Positions 8,493-17,988 are shown, numbered from the stretch's first letter. The stretch: 64,000 nt of DNA from Sulfurimonas sp. (GCA_028684815.1 JAQUFE010000004.1:1-64000), one strand, 5' to 3'. Notes: generated from the letters alone by a model not told the origin. Numbers and translations are program-made.

Positions 8493-8797
8493 TGTGACCC
8501 CAATTGAGTGAGTACTAAGGTTACTCCATCTTCTTTGACTTCAATTAATTGCTCTTTTTTTAGCTCATTCATAGCATCTTCTAGGGCATCATTTTGTTTA
8601 GCATTTAGTTTTGTTAAAATATTTTGAACGACATCTTGTTTTGTCATAATCTGACCGACGTTATTGCGCTTTTTAAACCAAGCCATAAACATCTCTTTGA
8701 CTTCATTTATGGGAACTTTATCTATGCTGTTCTTTTTAGGAGGGGATTTTCTCTTGTTTGTATGAGAAAAACTTCTCTCTTTTGTTGTTGGTTTCAT
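8483..8797 (-). CDS. Small basic protein of unknown function, upstream of trxC
   Basis: 104 residues. The N-terminus (about 1-30) is Lys/Ser/Thr-rich and probably disordered. The remainder has helix-helix-strand character (MTKQDVVQNILTKLN, ALEDAMNELKKEQLIEVKEDGVTLVLT), reminiscent of a small winged-helix domain. That would suit nucleic-acid binding, but this is inference only. AAAGG precedes the ATG. It overlaps trxC by ten bases and probably forms an operon with trxC and the symporter gene. Confidence 0.7.
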   Translation of the reverse strand: MKPTTKERSFSHTNKRKSPPKKNSIDKVPINEVKEMFMAWFKKRNNVGQIMTKQDVVQNILTKLNAKQNDALEDAMNELKKEQLIEVKEDGVTLVLTQLGSQCV

Positions 8798-8950
8798 AAG
8801 TGACCTTTAGTTTTATAATAAAATTTGCTCTGACATTGTCACATCTTTATACTAAAACAATGGTAAGAAGTTTTTTGATAAGAGATAGTGCATTTTGATT
8901 TTTAAGCGTTTAATAGCTATTATGAGATATTAATTGAGTGTTTTGAGTGA

Positions 8951-9100
8951 ACTATAAACTAGATTCCGTGTCAAGCACGGAATGACGAGAAATGTGTCAA
9001 GCACGGAATGATGGGATGTGCGTCATCCTGAAAATGGCGGGGCGTTCGTCATCCTGAACTTGATTCAGGATCCAACTTAGTTATTGTTTGGAGCATTCAA
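8951..9100. repeat. Palindromic repeat element, copy 1 (left flank of secretion/cyclase locus)
   Basis: This fills much of the gene-free gap 8798-9138. Hairpin one is ATTCCGTG (8963-8970), loop TCAAG, CACGGAAT (8976-8983). Half of it is repeated around 8996-9010. Hairpin two is ATCCTGAA (9051-9058), loop CTTGA, TTCAGGAT (9064-9071). The same order and orientation recur at 17989-18110, with a shorter version at 58397-58452. Repeats of this type are scattered in many bacterial genomes; no gene is seen inside. Confidence 0.85.
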
Positions 9101-9138
9101 CTAACTAAGACCAAAAATTTAATTTTTAGAGAAAAAAC

Positions 9139-10440
9139 ATGAAAAAAATACTTATTATTATACTATTAACTATTCCTCTGCATCTCTTAGCCATAGAGCA
9201 AAAAGAGATATATATTCAAGCTACAGATGCTTACAAAGCGAAAGATTTTAAAACTTCATACTCTCTTTTTTCAAAACTCTACATAACAAACCTCTCAGAT
9301 GCAAACTTGAACTTTATGCTTGGTGTCTCTGCGTATGAGATTGGAAACTACAATATAGCACTTGCAGCTTTTGAAAGAGTTGAGATGCTAGATCCTGCCA
9401 ATCTTAGAAATAAGCTTGAAAAGGCAAGAACTTTTTATATGCTAAAGATGTATGAAAATGCGGAGCTTAGCTTTAAAGAGGTTCTTTCTAATCCTCTTAT
9501 CCCACAAAATGTTCGCGAAAATATAGAGATATATCTCTCTCGAATGATAAAAGAGCAGAAAAAGTCATTCACCTATGTCACGCTAAATATAAACACTATT
9601 TATGACTCAAATGTAAACAATGCACCCATAGATGACACTTACAATATAGGTATAACAAGATATGCAACCGCGAAAGAGAAGTCTGATGGTGCAGTTGAGA
9701 CCTCTGTTGGGATTACTAACATATATGATATAGGAGAAGCAAACGGTTTTGCTCTTAAAAACAAAGCCTTCGTCTACATCAAGAGGCACTTCCAAAGGGA
9801 TGAATACGATATAAACTACTTCTCTTATATGCCAAGCTTGCTTTATAAATACACAAAGTACACATTTGAAATGGCAGGTGGAGTAGATGCCATGACACTT
9901 GGTGATAAAAGCTATCTGCAAACACTCTCTCTTATGCCAAGGTTTGAGTATGAACACTCTCAAACTCTAAGAAGTTTGACTCACTTTAGATATCAGGTAA
10001 AAGAGTTTAAGCAAGAGAGCCAAAAAGATCTTAATGCGAATCACTATGAGATATCTTATGGACTACAAAGCATCTTGACTCCACGCTCATATATTCAAGC
10101 AAATATTACTGGAGTACAAGAGAAGAAAAAGCGAGGCACAAGGGTGGATGTAGATTATGAAGAGTATAAATTTGATGTAGCTTATGCTAATCAGATAACT
10201 CCTACTTATGGTGCAGAACTATATTCTCAAATAAGAAAGAGAGAGTATAATGATTATAGTGGACTTTTTAACTCAAAAAGAGATGACCTCGCCAAAAGTG
10301 TAGGTGTGGGGCTTAGTGTTAGAATGTTTGAAGATTTGCTCTTAAGGTTTAATGCTCGATATGATAGGGTTGACTCCAATCAAGATGTATTTAGCTATGA
10401 AAAATATACGCTCTCAGCAGGCGTTGTAAAAACTTTTTAG
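9139..10440 (+). CDS. TPR-beta-barrel outer membrane protein, Slam/type XI secretion-like
   Basis: 433 residues. A signal peptide (about 1-18) precedes TPR-like helices (about 25-140: AYKAKDFKTSYSLFSKL, AYEIGNYNIALAAFERV, FYMLKMYENAELSFKEVL). Residues about 145-433 alternate aromatic and polar positions as outer-membrane beta-strands do, ending in phenylalanine (AGVVKTF), the usual C-terminal barrel signal. A periplasmic TPR domain plus barrel is the plan of Slam (DUF560), which moves TbpB-type cargo to the cell surface. The next gene encodes a protein whose C-terminus resembles such cargo. The gene heads a four-gene run. Homology to Slam is inferred from layout and context; a generic TPR-barrel protein is the alternative. 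Confidence 0.7.
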   Translation: MKKILIIILLTIPLHLLAIEQKEIYIQATDAYKAKDFKTSYSLFSKLYITNLSDANLNFMLGVSAYEIGNYNIALAAFERVEMLDPANLRNKLEKARTFYMLKMYENAELSFKEVLSNPLIPQNVRENIEIYLSRMIKEQKKSFTYVTLNINTIYDSNVNNAPIDDTYNIGITRYATAKEKSDGAVETSVGITNIYDIGEANGFALKNKAFVYIKRHFQRDEYDINYFSYMPSLLYKYTKYTFEMAGGVDAMTLGDKSYLQTLSLMPRFEYEHSQTLRSLTHFRYQVKEFKQESQKDLNANHYEISYGLQSILTPRSYIQANITGVQEKKKRGTRVDVDYEEYKFDVAYANQITPTYGAELYSQIRKREYNDYSGLFNSKRDDLAKSVGVGLSVRMFEDLLLRFNARYDRVDSNQDVFSYEKYTLSAGVVKTF

Positions 10441-10450
10441 GATGAGTATC

Positions 10451-12238
10451 ATGAAAATATTAAAAAATATAGCAATAATTTTAATGCTTACGAGTTCGCT
10501 TCTATTTGCAAAGAGTGTAGGAACTATTACAGCGCTTAAGGGAAAAGCACTTATCAGCCGTGATGGGACAGAGATCGTAGCAAAGCTTGGAGCAGGGCTT
10601 GAAGAAAAAGATACTTTGACGACCAAAAAAGAGGGGCAGGTTCAGATTATTTTTGATGATGAAACTATTATTACCGTTGGTAACAACAGTAGTTTTTCTA
10701 TTAACGAGTATCTTTACGAAGAGAGTAAAGCTCCTTCTGCACAGTTTGGGCTCTTTAGTGGTGCTATGCGAACTATCACAGGAAAGATAGGAAAAATGGC
10801 TCCTGAGAACTTCAAAGTTAAAACAAAAACAGCAACGATAGGTATTCGTGGAACAAACTTTACAGTTGTAGCAAACCAAGATGGGAGTAGCAATATCTAC
10901 TGTACTCTTGGAGCTATTAGTGTAAATTCACCAGAAAAAGACTCCACAGTTACGCAAGGTTTTTATATCTCAGTCTCACAAGGTGGCGCTATGAGTAAAC
11001 CAATAAAGTTTACTCCTGCGGAGCTTGAGAGCGCACTAGAGCAGAGTTTTAGTACCTCAGACGATACGCAAGATGATAGTTCAAACTCATCACAAGATGC
11101 ATCTTCGAATTCCTCACAGCAAGCACAAGACGATACAAACTCTTTAGAAGGCTCTGAAGGCATCACAACACAAACAATAGTTGTTGACAATGTTGAGATA
11201 GCTATTGCAGATATAACATCCCAAGCAATTATAAATTCACAAGCACAGACAATGGATGATGCGGAGGACGAAGAGTCTGATGATCCAGTACCAGATCCAA
11301 AACCAGACCCAAAACCTGAGCCTGATCCAACGCCAGTCCCAGACCCAACACCTGAGCCAGATCCAACGCCAGTTCCAGACCCAACACCTGAACCTGATCC
11401 AACACCAGTTCCAGATCCGCATCCTACTCTATCTTTTACAGCAAGTGGTAAGTCAGTAGCGTACAGAAATAACAATGTGGGCTATTTGGAATTTTTTCAT
11501 AATCTCCCAGCTGTATCATCCACAGTGAGTTTAAAAGCGCTTAGCACTTCGGTCTTTGATAGTGCAGGCACATATATCAAGATTAGCGATTGGGATAACA
11601 AGACATGGACTTTTACCCCAGCAACTGCACTCACAGGAACTATCCCTAGTGGAGCATTTAGTGGTACATTTGCAAGCATCTCAAGTTCAAATACCAACAT
11701 TACAGATATTGCCATAACATCAAGCTCTTTTAGTGCAACAAATGATGACCTCTCAAGCAGTGACTTAATGTCATGGGGAGAGTGGAATACGGAGTTTACT
11801 TACAAAGAGTCAGATGTAGCATCTAGTGCTAAGTACACAGGTTTGTGGGTTGGTGGTGAGAGTGTGACGCCTTCTTCTGTTATTGATGGTTATCGTTCTA
11901 GCAATTCTTTTGCCGAGTATAATGGAATATATAAAGCACTTATATTTTCAGATAGTGCTATAGCAGGAAAAACTACAGGAACAGCAACATTAAATGTTGA
12001 TTTTGGAGCGGATAGAGCTACTTTAACACTTCAAAACCTACCCCAAGTTCCAGAGATGCATATCTCTGGAAGCAGCTTTGCCTCACATCCATCTCACTCA
12101 ACGGCAAATGGTACTTTTTACGGAGCACAGGGCAAGGAAGCAGCAGGAAGTTTTAGCATTATGACACCAGAATATGTACCAGTTGCTGAGGGTGTGTACC
12201 AAGTAAACACTACACAAATAGCGCCCATAACCCCATAA
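10451..12238 (+). CDS. FecR-domain protein with PDP-repeat linker and TbpB-like C-terminal barrel
   Basis: About 595 residues from the ATG at 10451 (AGGA eight bases upstream; 10442 is an in-frame alternative). A Sec signal peptide ends near LLFA. The FecR domain spans about 25-160 (VGTITALKGKALISRDG, GIRGTNFTVVANQDGSSNIY). A Ser/Asp/Gln-rich stretch and a DPTPVPDPTPEP linker follow. The C-terminal ~265 residues contain TATLNVDFGADRATLTLQNL and NGTFYGAQGKEAAGSFSI, closely resembling the G-x-FYGP-x-A-x-E-x-GG-x-F signature of TbpB-type barrels that serve as Slam recognition domains. The Slam-like gene lies directly upstream. Inferred role: a surface or secreted cargo with a FecR moiety. Homology was judged by eye. 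Confidence 0.75.
   Translation: MKILKNIAIILMLTSSLLFAKSVGTITALKGKALISRDGTEIVAKLGAGLEEKDTLTTKKEGQVQIIFDDETIITVGNNSSFSINEYLYEESKAPSAQFGLFSGAMRTITGKIGKMAPENFKVKTKTATIGIRGTNFTVVANQDGSSNIYCTLGAISVNSPEKDSTVTQGFYISVSQGGAMSKPIKFTPAELESALEQSFSTSDDTQDDSSNSSQDASSNSSQQAQDDTNSLEGSEGITTQTIVVDNVEIAIADITSQAIINSQAQTMDDAEDEESDDPVPDPKPDPKPEPDPTPVPDPTPEPDPTPVPDPTPEPDPTPVPDPHPTLSFTASGKSVAYRNNNVGYLEFFHNLPAVSSTVSLKALSTSVFDSAGTYIKISDWDNKTWTFTPATALTGTIPSGAFSGTFASISSSNTNITDIAITSSSFSATNDDLSSSDLMSWGEWNTEFTYKESDVASSAKYTGLWVGGESVTPSSVIDGYRSSNSFAEYNGIYKALIFSDSAIAGKTTGTATLNVDFGADRATLTLQNLPQVPEMHISGSSFASHPSHSTANGTFYGAQGKEAAGSFSIMTPEYVPVAEGVYQVNTTQIAPITP
11321..11424 (+). repeat. 36-base tandem repeat encoding DPTPVPDPTPEP linker
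   Basis: Three near-identical 36-base units begin at 11321, 11357 and 11393 (the last shorter), preceded by degenerate DPKPDPKPEP codons. They encode an extended Pro/Asp spacer between the FecR and C-terminal domains. Such in-frame repeats can change copy number by slippage and so vary spacer length. Confidence 0.85.
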
Positions 12239-12263
12239 CTGTAGTAAATAAAAGGAGGATAAA

Positions 12264-15200
12264 ATGGCACAAAATAGTAAAGATGTACTTTTTAAGTCTA
12301 AAGTAAATAACTATATCAGTGAGAAGTTGAGTCAAAGTGGAACAGTCCCTGCGTTTCTCGTAACATCCAACTCTATAAATCATTACATAGGTACATCAAA
12401 TGGTGATGTTTCTTTGAGCATTGATAATTTAGATTATATTTATACTCCAACAATAGGAAATCCAGTCTCTCCTGCATTTCAAAACCCTCAAAATATTGAG
12501 GTAGATTTTATAACGCTCAATGCATATGCTGAAGACTTAAACGGTAAAAACATCATAGGTAGCGGAATTGTTAATGTAAATATATTTGAGTCTACACCTG
12601 CAAATTATTTAACTGGAGTTAATACTTCTGTTTTGAAGTTAAATATTGAGGGAGGCTCTACATCTCCTGTTGTACTAAATACCTTAGAATTTGGCAGTCC
12701 AACTGTTGGACGAATCTTTACCATTACAAGCGGAGAGGTCGCACTAGATGCAGGAGTTCTAATCCCAGCTAACACATCCATAATCGTAGAGAGTGGAGCA
12801 ACACTTACTCTAACAGCTGCTCAAGCGAGCGGTGCATCTATAAGTGGTAATGTAAATATTCTTAACTCTTTAGAATTTAGCTTCACAGATACTGGAAGTA
12901 GTGATGAAGATGGCATCACTTCAAACGGTGTCATAGAGCTTACTCTTGCAACTAGCACCGCCTCATGGAAATATTCTATAGATGCAGGAGCTACATGGAT
13001 AGATGGTGTGGGTATAAGTTTTACACTCCCAGAGGGAACTTACGATAAGCAGAAGATTCAAGTCAAACAGTTTGATGGAGCTGGCTTTACAGGCAGTTCC
13101 ACTATCTCACCGATGAGCACACTCACTGATTCTAGTATGGTTCAGCTTGAAGTGGCAGGTGTAACAGGAAGTTATAAGCCTCAAATCACAGCACTTGAAA
13201 ATGGGGAGTTTGTTGTTACTTTTAGAGGTGAGAGCGATAGTGAAGAGAATTTTATCTTTGTGCAGAAGTTTAATGAAGATGGAACAATAAGTGGCATGGT
13301 GCAACTAAACGCTTTAAATCCAATGGTTAATCGAGACTATAGCCCTCAGATAACAGCACTTACAAATGGGGAATTTGCTGTTACTTTTAGAGGGAAAGAC
13401 AACGCTGAAAAGGATTTTATCTATGTTCAAAAATTTAATGCAGATGGAACAACAAACAGTAATGATATGGTGCAACTTGAAGCCCTAAATGCATCAGAAG
13501 CTTATAATTATGACCCTCAAATCACAGCACTTGCAAATGGGGAGTTTGTAGTTACATTTTATGGAATAGACAGTGAAGAAGACAACTCTATCTTTGTTCA
13601 AAAGTTTAATGCTGCTGGAGAAGTAATAGGCGATATGACTCAACTTGAAGCGCTAGGTGTAACAGATAAAAATGATGATAGCCCTCAAATAACAGCACTC
13701 TCAAATGGAGAGTTTGTAGTTACTTTTAAAGGAGTAGATAGCAATCATAAGAGTTTTATCTTTGTCCAAAAATTCTCTGCAGATGCAACTGTAATAGGTT
13801 CTATGGTTCAACTTGGTGCGATAGGTGCAACAGATAATGACAACAATAATCCTCAAATCGCAGCACTTGCAAATGGAGAGTTTGTAGTAACATTTGATGG
13901 GAAAGGTAATGATAACTACAACTCTATTTTTGTGCAAAAATTTAATGCATCTGGAGCAGTTGTAGGTTCTATGATTGAGCTTAGCGCTTCAAATGCAGTA
14001 AATCATGACTATAGCCCTCAAATTACAGCGCTATCAAGTGGAGATTTTGTAGTAACATTTTTTGGAATAGATAGTAATGGAGACAACTCTATCTTTGTTC
14101 AAAAGTTTAATGAAGGTGGAGCAGCAGTAGGTTCTATGGTTCAGCTTGATGCGATAGATGTAACAGACAAGGCTGATATTGACCCTCAAATCACTGCACT
14201 ACTAAACGGTGAGTTTGTAGTCACTTTTAGCGGAAAGGATAGTGGAGGAGGCGATTCTATCTTTGTTCAAAAGTTTAATTCAGCTGGAGCAACAGTAGGT
14301 TCTATGGTTCAGCTTGAAGCTCTAAATGCATTAGAAAATTATAACTCAGACCCTCAAATCACAGCACTTGCAAATGGAGAGTTTGTAGTGACTTTTAGTG
14401 GAGTAGATAGCGAAGAGGGTCGTTCTATCTTTGTGCAAAAATTCAACGCAGATGGAACTATTGCCCCGCACCCTGATAATAGACTCATAGTAGATAAAAC
14501 AGCTCCAAGTACAGCTCTGATAGACCCTATCACAAGCACAGATACAGACAATAATTCAACGGGAGATTATGGTGCAGGAGATAAAATCACTATCTCATTT
14601 TCAGAGTTAGTAGATAAAAACACGCTAGCACTTAATGATATTGTGCTAACTAACTCTCACAGCTTTGGAGCTGGTGCAACTCTAACAGCTATCAATCCAT
14701 CGGGTGATTTTGCATCAACTTTTGAGATAACACTAGGAATTACGCCTACAGTTGAAGTTGGTGACACCATAACAGTGGCATCTTCAAAAGCGTTTGATAT
14801 TGCAGGCAATGAAAATAGTTCAGCGATTACATACAATGTTCCAGAGATTGCGACTTTTACTCTAGGCTACAACAGCGGCACCGTAACATTTGATGGTACG
14901 ACTGTGGGGAATATTTTGATGAGTATTAGTGGTAGTACAGCAGTATTTACAAAAGGCAATATATCAACTGACACGATTTCAATGTCTAATATACAAAATA
15001 TCAATCTAGCTTCAAACCAAATCTTAGAGGGAAGTGCGGCTGATTTACACGACATTATTATTGACGGTACAGGTAGAGTTGTTGTTAATAGTTCGGCTGG
15101 TGACCAAACTCTTAAAATATCCACAAAAGGAACAAACTCAATCACAGCTGGTATTGGGTCTGATACGATTAAACTTGGAGATGTAGATGCTAGCGATGCC

Positions 15201-15650
15201 AACACAGGAGCAGATACCATTATCATAGCAAGTGGAGACTCTACGACTGTAGCACCTGATGCAATCTACCTTTTTGAGTTAGACAAAGATAGACTTAATT
15301 TGCCTTCAACAGATATTGCGAATGATGTTACATCGTGGGGTAGTGGTTCTAATACCGAAGATACAGACTATAATGGAGTTTCAATAGGACAGATGAGTAT
15401 AATAAACGGCATCGTAACATTTAAGGCGGCAGATGACACTACTCCTGTAAGCATAAACTCTGCAGATGCCCTTACCGCTGCAATAAGCTATCTCTCTACA
15501 CAAATTGCAGATGGAAAGACTGTCGCATTTGAATACAACATAGACACGGAACAACAAGGAACTTATATCTTTCAAGGCGATGCAAGTGAAGATATCGTAG
15601 TAAATCTCATAGGTACAACTGTAACGGATTTAAGTGCAATCCTTATATAA
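12264..15650 (+). CDS. Large repeat protein with type I secretion-like C-terminus
   Basis: 1128 residues, no signal peptide, strong AAAGGAGG ribosome site. Residues about 1-290 are beta-rich. Eight tandem units of about 56 residues follow (DNA 13137-14465), each reading PQITALANGEFVVTF, then SIFVQKFNADG, then G-S-MVQLEAL. A bacterial Ig-like module (TAPSTALIDPITSTD...) comes next, then a Gly/Asp-rich segment (NSITAGIGSDTIKLGD) resembling degenerate RTX, and a C-terminus ending in small and hydrophobic residues (TVTDLSAILI). These repeats and the ending are typical of large surface or secreted proteins exported by type I systems; no such exporter is encoded in the window. Possibly an eight-bladed propeller. 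Function unknown. Confidence 0.8.
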   Translation: MAQNSKDVLFKSKVNNYISEKLSQSGTVPAFLVTSNSINHYIGTSNGDVSLSIDNLDYIYTPTIGNPVSPAFQNPQNIEVDFITLNAYAEDLNGKNIIGSGIVNVNIFESTPANYLTGVNTSVLKLNIEGGSTSPVVLNTLEFGSPTVGRIFTITSGEVALDAGVLIPANTSIIVESGATLTLTAAQASGASISGNVNILNSLEFSFTDTGSSDEDGITSNGVIELTLATSTASWKYSIDAGATWIDGVGISFTLPEGTYDKQKIQVKQFDGAGFTGSSTISPMSTLTDSSMVQLEVAGVTGSYKPQITALENGEFVVTFRGESDSEENFIFVQKFNEDGTISGMVQLNALNPMVNRDYSPQITALTNGEFAVTFRGKDNAEKDFIYVQKFNADGTTNSNDMVQLEALNASEAYNYDPQITALANGEFVVTFYGIDSEEDNSIFVQKFNAAGEVIGDMTQLEALGVTDKNDDSPQITALSNGEFVVTFKGVDSNHKSFIFVQKFSADATVIGSMVQLGAIGATDNDNNNPQIAALANGEFVVTFDGKGNDNYNSIFVQKFNASGAVVGSMIELSASNAVNHDYSPQITALSSGDFVVTFFGIDSNGDNSIFVQKFNEGGAAVGSMVQLDAIDVTDKADIDPQITALLNGEFVVTFSGKDSGGGDSIFVQKFNSAGATVGSMVQLEALNALENYNSDPQITALANGEFVVTFSGVDSEEGRSIFVQKFNADGTIAPHPDNRLIVDKTAPSTALIDPITSTDTDNNSTGDYGAGDKITISFSELVDKNTLALNDIVLTNSHSFGAGATLTAINPSGDFASTFEITLGITPTVEVGDTITVASSKAFDIAGNENSSAITYNVPEIATFTLGYNSGTVTFDGTTVGNILMSISGSTAVFTKGNISTDTISMSNIQNINLASNQILEGSAADLHDIIIDGTGRVVVNSSAGDQTLKISTKGTNSITAGIGSDTIKLGDVDASDANTGADTIIIASGDSTTVAPDAIYLFELDKDRLNLPSTDIANDVTSWGSGSNTEDTDYNGVSIGQMSIINGIVTFKAADDTTPVSINSADALTAAISYLSTQIADGKTVAFEYNIDTEQQGTYIFQGDASEDIVVNLIGTTVTDLSAILI
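13137..14465 (+). repeat. Eight ~168-base tandem coding repeats
   Basis: Eight in-frame units of 55-57 codons, most conserved around the PQITAL, GEFVVTF and SIFVQKF positions and variable in the acidic loop between them. Nucleotide identity between neighbouring units is high in the conserved parts, so gain or loss of units by recombination is plausible. Confidence 0.9.
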
Positions 15651-15692
15651 CAAAGCCATAGAGATGACTTACAAAACCCTAAGCTCTTTAAA

Positions 15693-17909
15693 ATGTCTAA
15701 AAATTTAGCACACTTTATCTTAGCTGTGCTAATAGCTAGCATAGTTATAACACTCTCTATGCGGTCATTAGAGTTTTTTATGCCCTTTGAGAACAAGGTT
15801 AAGGACCTTATGTTTAAAGTGAGGGGCGAGGTCAAAGGGGATGAGAATATCATCATCGTTGATATTGATGAGAGGAGTCTTAAGTCTCTTGGGCAGTGGC
15901 CTTGGAGCAGAGATATAGTGGCTACTCTTTTGCAAAATCTCTCTGATTATGGTGCTGGCATCATTGGGCTTGATATTGTCTTTGCAGAAGCAGACAATAG
16001 CTCTCCTAAAAAAGTACTAGAAAAACTTGGACTTCCTTATGAGGGAGTGGTTGATTATGATGAGGTTTTAGCTAGCACAATTTCACAAACTCCTACTATT
16101 ATCGGGTATGTTTTTGCTATGCAAAATGACACGATTGAAGCAGAGAAGAGTCCAAAATCAAGAGGCATCGTAGTAGAGAAAAACAGACCCCAAATATCTT
16201 ACCTGCTAAAGCCATATCGCCCCATCCTAAACATCGACCCCATTAGCGAAGCTGCATACTCTAGCGGTTACTTTAACACTGTGCCTGATAGTGATGGCAA
16301 TGTAAGAAGTGTTCCTTTGGTTATGGAGTATGATGGTGTTATCTACCCATCGCTTGTCCTTGAGATGGCAAGAATCATCCAAAACAAGAGAAAAATCGAG
16401 CTTTTTTATGATGATAATGGTTTGAGTCATATCACGCTAGGGGAGTTAGATATTGCAACGGATTATTATGGACGCTTAAATGTTAACTTTAGAGGTGAGC
16501 AGGGGAGTTATCGCTATATCTCAGCGTTAGATATCTATGAAAAAAGGGTAAAACCTGAGGACATAGAGGGAAAAATTGTCTTTTTAGGGACTTCAGCTGC
16601 AGGACTTTTGGATTTAAGAAGCACACCTTTTGACTCTGTTTTTCCAGGGGTGGAAGTCCATGCAAATGCATTAGAGAATATCTTAAGTGGTGACTTTCTT
16701 GCAAAACCCATTTGGGCATCTGGTGTAGATATTATAACTATCATCATAGGTGCGTTCTTTGTATTTTTGATTCTTTTGTTGCCAAGTGCCATTGGTACCT
16801 TTGTTTTGATAGTCGCTCTAAATGCTCTCTTGTTGTGGATAGACTACTACTATATGTTTAGTTATGGTGTTATTTTTAACACAATCATGCCCTTTATCGC
16901 AATCAACTCTATCTTTATAGTCGGACAACTCATTAACTACTTTTTAGAAATCAAACAAAAAGAGAGGATTAAGGGGAAGTTTGCAAGTAAAGTAAGCCCT
17001 GCTGTTATGGATGATATCCTTGCATCTGGGGATAATGTTTTAGAGGCAAAAGAGAGAGAGATTACTGTGTTTTTCTCTGACGTTCGTGGTTTTACAAATA
17101 TCTCTGAAGCCATCAAAGACCCTAAAAAACTTATACGGTTTATGAATATCTATATGGATCCGATGACTGAGATTATCATTAAAACTGGAGGCACTGTAGA
17201 TAAGTTTATAGGTGATGCGATTATGGCGTACTGGAATGCGCCTACAAATGTTACAGACCATGCTGATAAAGCAGTTATAACTTCACTAGAGCAACTTCAC
17301 AGACTAAGAGAGTTAAACAAAAAGCTAAGGGAAGACCCTGAGTTTGAAAGTGTAGTTAAAATGTCAGATGCCAATGGAGTCCCCATAGTCGATATAGGGA
17401 TAGGGCTAAATAGTGGTACGGTTATCGTAGGAGAGATGGGTTCTAGTGATAGAAGTGACTATACAGTTATTGGCGACTCTATAAATCTCGGTTCTCGCCT
17501 AGAATCACTTTGCAAATTTTACAACTCCAAACTCAACATCTCTAACTTTACTAAAGAGCGACTAAAGGGCGATTATATCTTCCGTTTTTTGGATTATGTA
17601 ACTGTTAAAGGAAAGAGTGAGCCTATTGAGATTTGGCAGATTTATGATTATGATAAAGAGCAGGAATTTTATCTTTTTGATGTCTCAAAAGAGCAACTTT
17701 TACATGAACTAGCGCTCTACCATGAAGCTATAAAACTCTACAAAGCTGCAGAGTTTGCAAAAGCACTTGCGATATTCTCAGAGATACAAAGCTGGGAAAA
17801 TAAAACAAACAAGGCTATTTATAAGATCTATATAGAACGGTGTGAGCACTATACAGAGATGCCACCAAAAGATTTTAACGGCGTGTTTAAACACACTTCT
17901 AAAGGGTAG
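15693..17909 (+). CDS. CHASE2-domain adenylate cyclase (class III)
   Basis: 738 residues: TM helix at about 8-27, an extracytoplasmic CHASE2 sensor (about 40-330; IIIVDIDERSLKSLGQWPWSR and PGVEVHANALENIL are typical), three TM helices, then a class III cyclase domain (about 445-640). Metal aspartates are D463 (FFSDVRG) and D508; K504 in VDKFIGDAIMAYW occupies the adenine-specifying lysine position. The IGDSINLGSRLE segment supplies the Asn and Arg of the transition state, so cAMP production is likely. The C-terminal ~95 residues are helical and TPR-like. As the last gene of the locus it could couple an envelope signal to cAMP. Confidence 0.9.
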   Translation: MSKNLAHFILAVLIASIVITLSMRSLEFFMPFENKVKDLMFKVRGEVKGDENIIIVDIDERSLKSLGQWPWSRDIVATLLQNLSDYGAGIIGLDIVFAEADNSSPKKVLEKLGLPYEGVVDYDEVLASTISQTPTIIGYVFAMQNDTIEAEKSPKSRGIVVEKNRPQISYLLKPYRPILNIDPISEAAYSSGYFNTVPDSDGNVRSVPLVMEYDGVIYPSLVLEMARIIQNKRKIELFYDDNGLSHITLGELDIATDYYGRLNVNFRGEQGSYRYISALDIYEKRVKPEDIEGKIVFLGTSAAGLLDLRSTPFDSVFPGVEVHANALENILSGDFLAKPIWASGVDIITIIIGAFFVFLILLLPSAIGTFVLIVALNALLLWIDYYYMFSYGVIFNTIMPFIAINSIFIVGQLINYFLEIKQKERIKGKFASKVSPAVMDDILASGDNVLEAKEREITVFFSDVRGFTNISEAIKDPKKLIRFMNIYMDPMTEIIIKTGGTVDKFIGDAIMAYWNAPTNVTDHADKAVITSLEQLHRLRELNKKLREDPEFESVVKMSDANGVPIVDIGIGLNSGTVIVGEMGSSDRSDYTVIGDSINLGSRLESLCKFYNSKLNISNFTKERLKGDYIFRFLDYVTVKGKSEPIEIWQIYDYDKEQEFYLFDVSKEQLLHELALYHEAIKLYKAAEFAKALAIFSEIQSWENKTNKAIYKIYIERCEHYTEMPPKDFNGVFKHTSKG

Positions 17910-17988
17910 TCTTTTAAAACTATGTTTTCATTTTGTCTTGTGATTTTAAAGAAGTGTATATCTTTAAAGACTGACTCCTCTGATTGGC

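Noticed and set aside
10963..11475. 170-residue Gly/Ser-rich open frame on the minus strand
   Set aside because: It is the reverse shadow of the Pro/Asp repeat region of the FecR gene; no ribosome site or independent coding signal.
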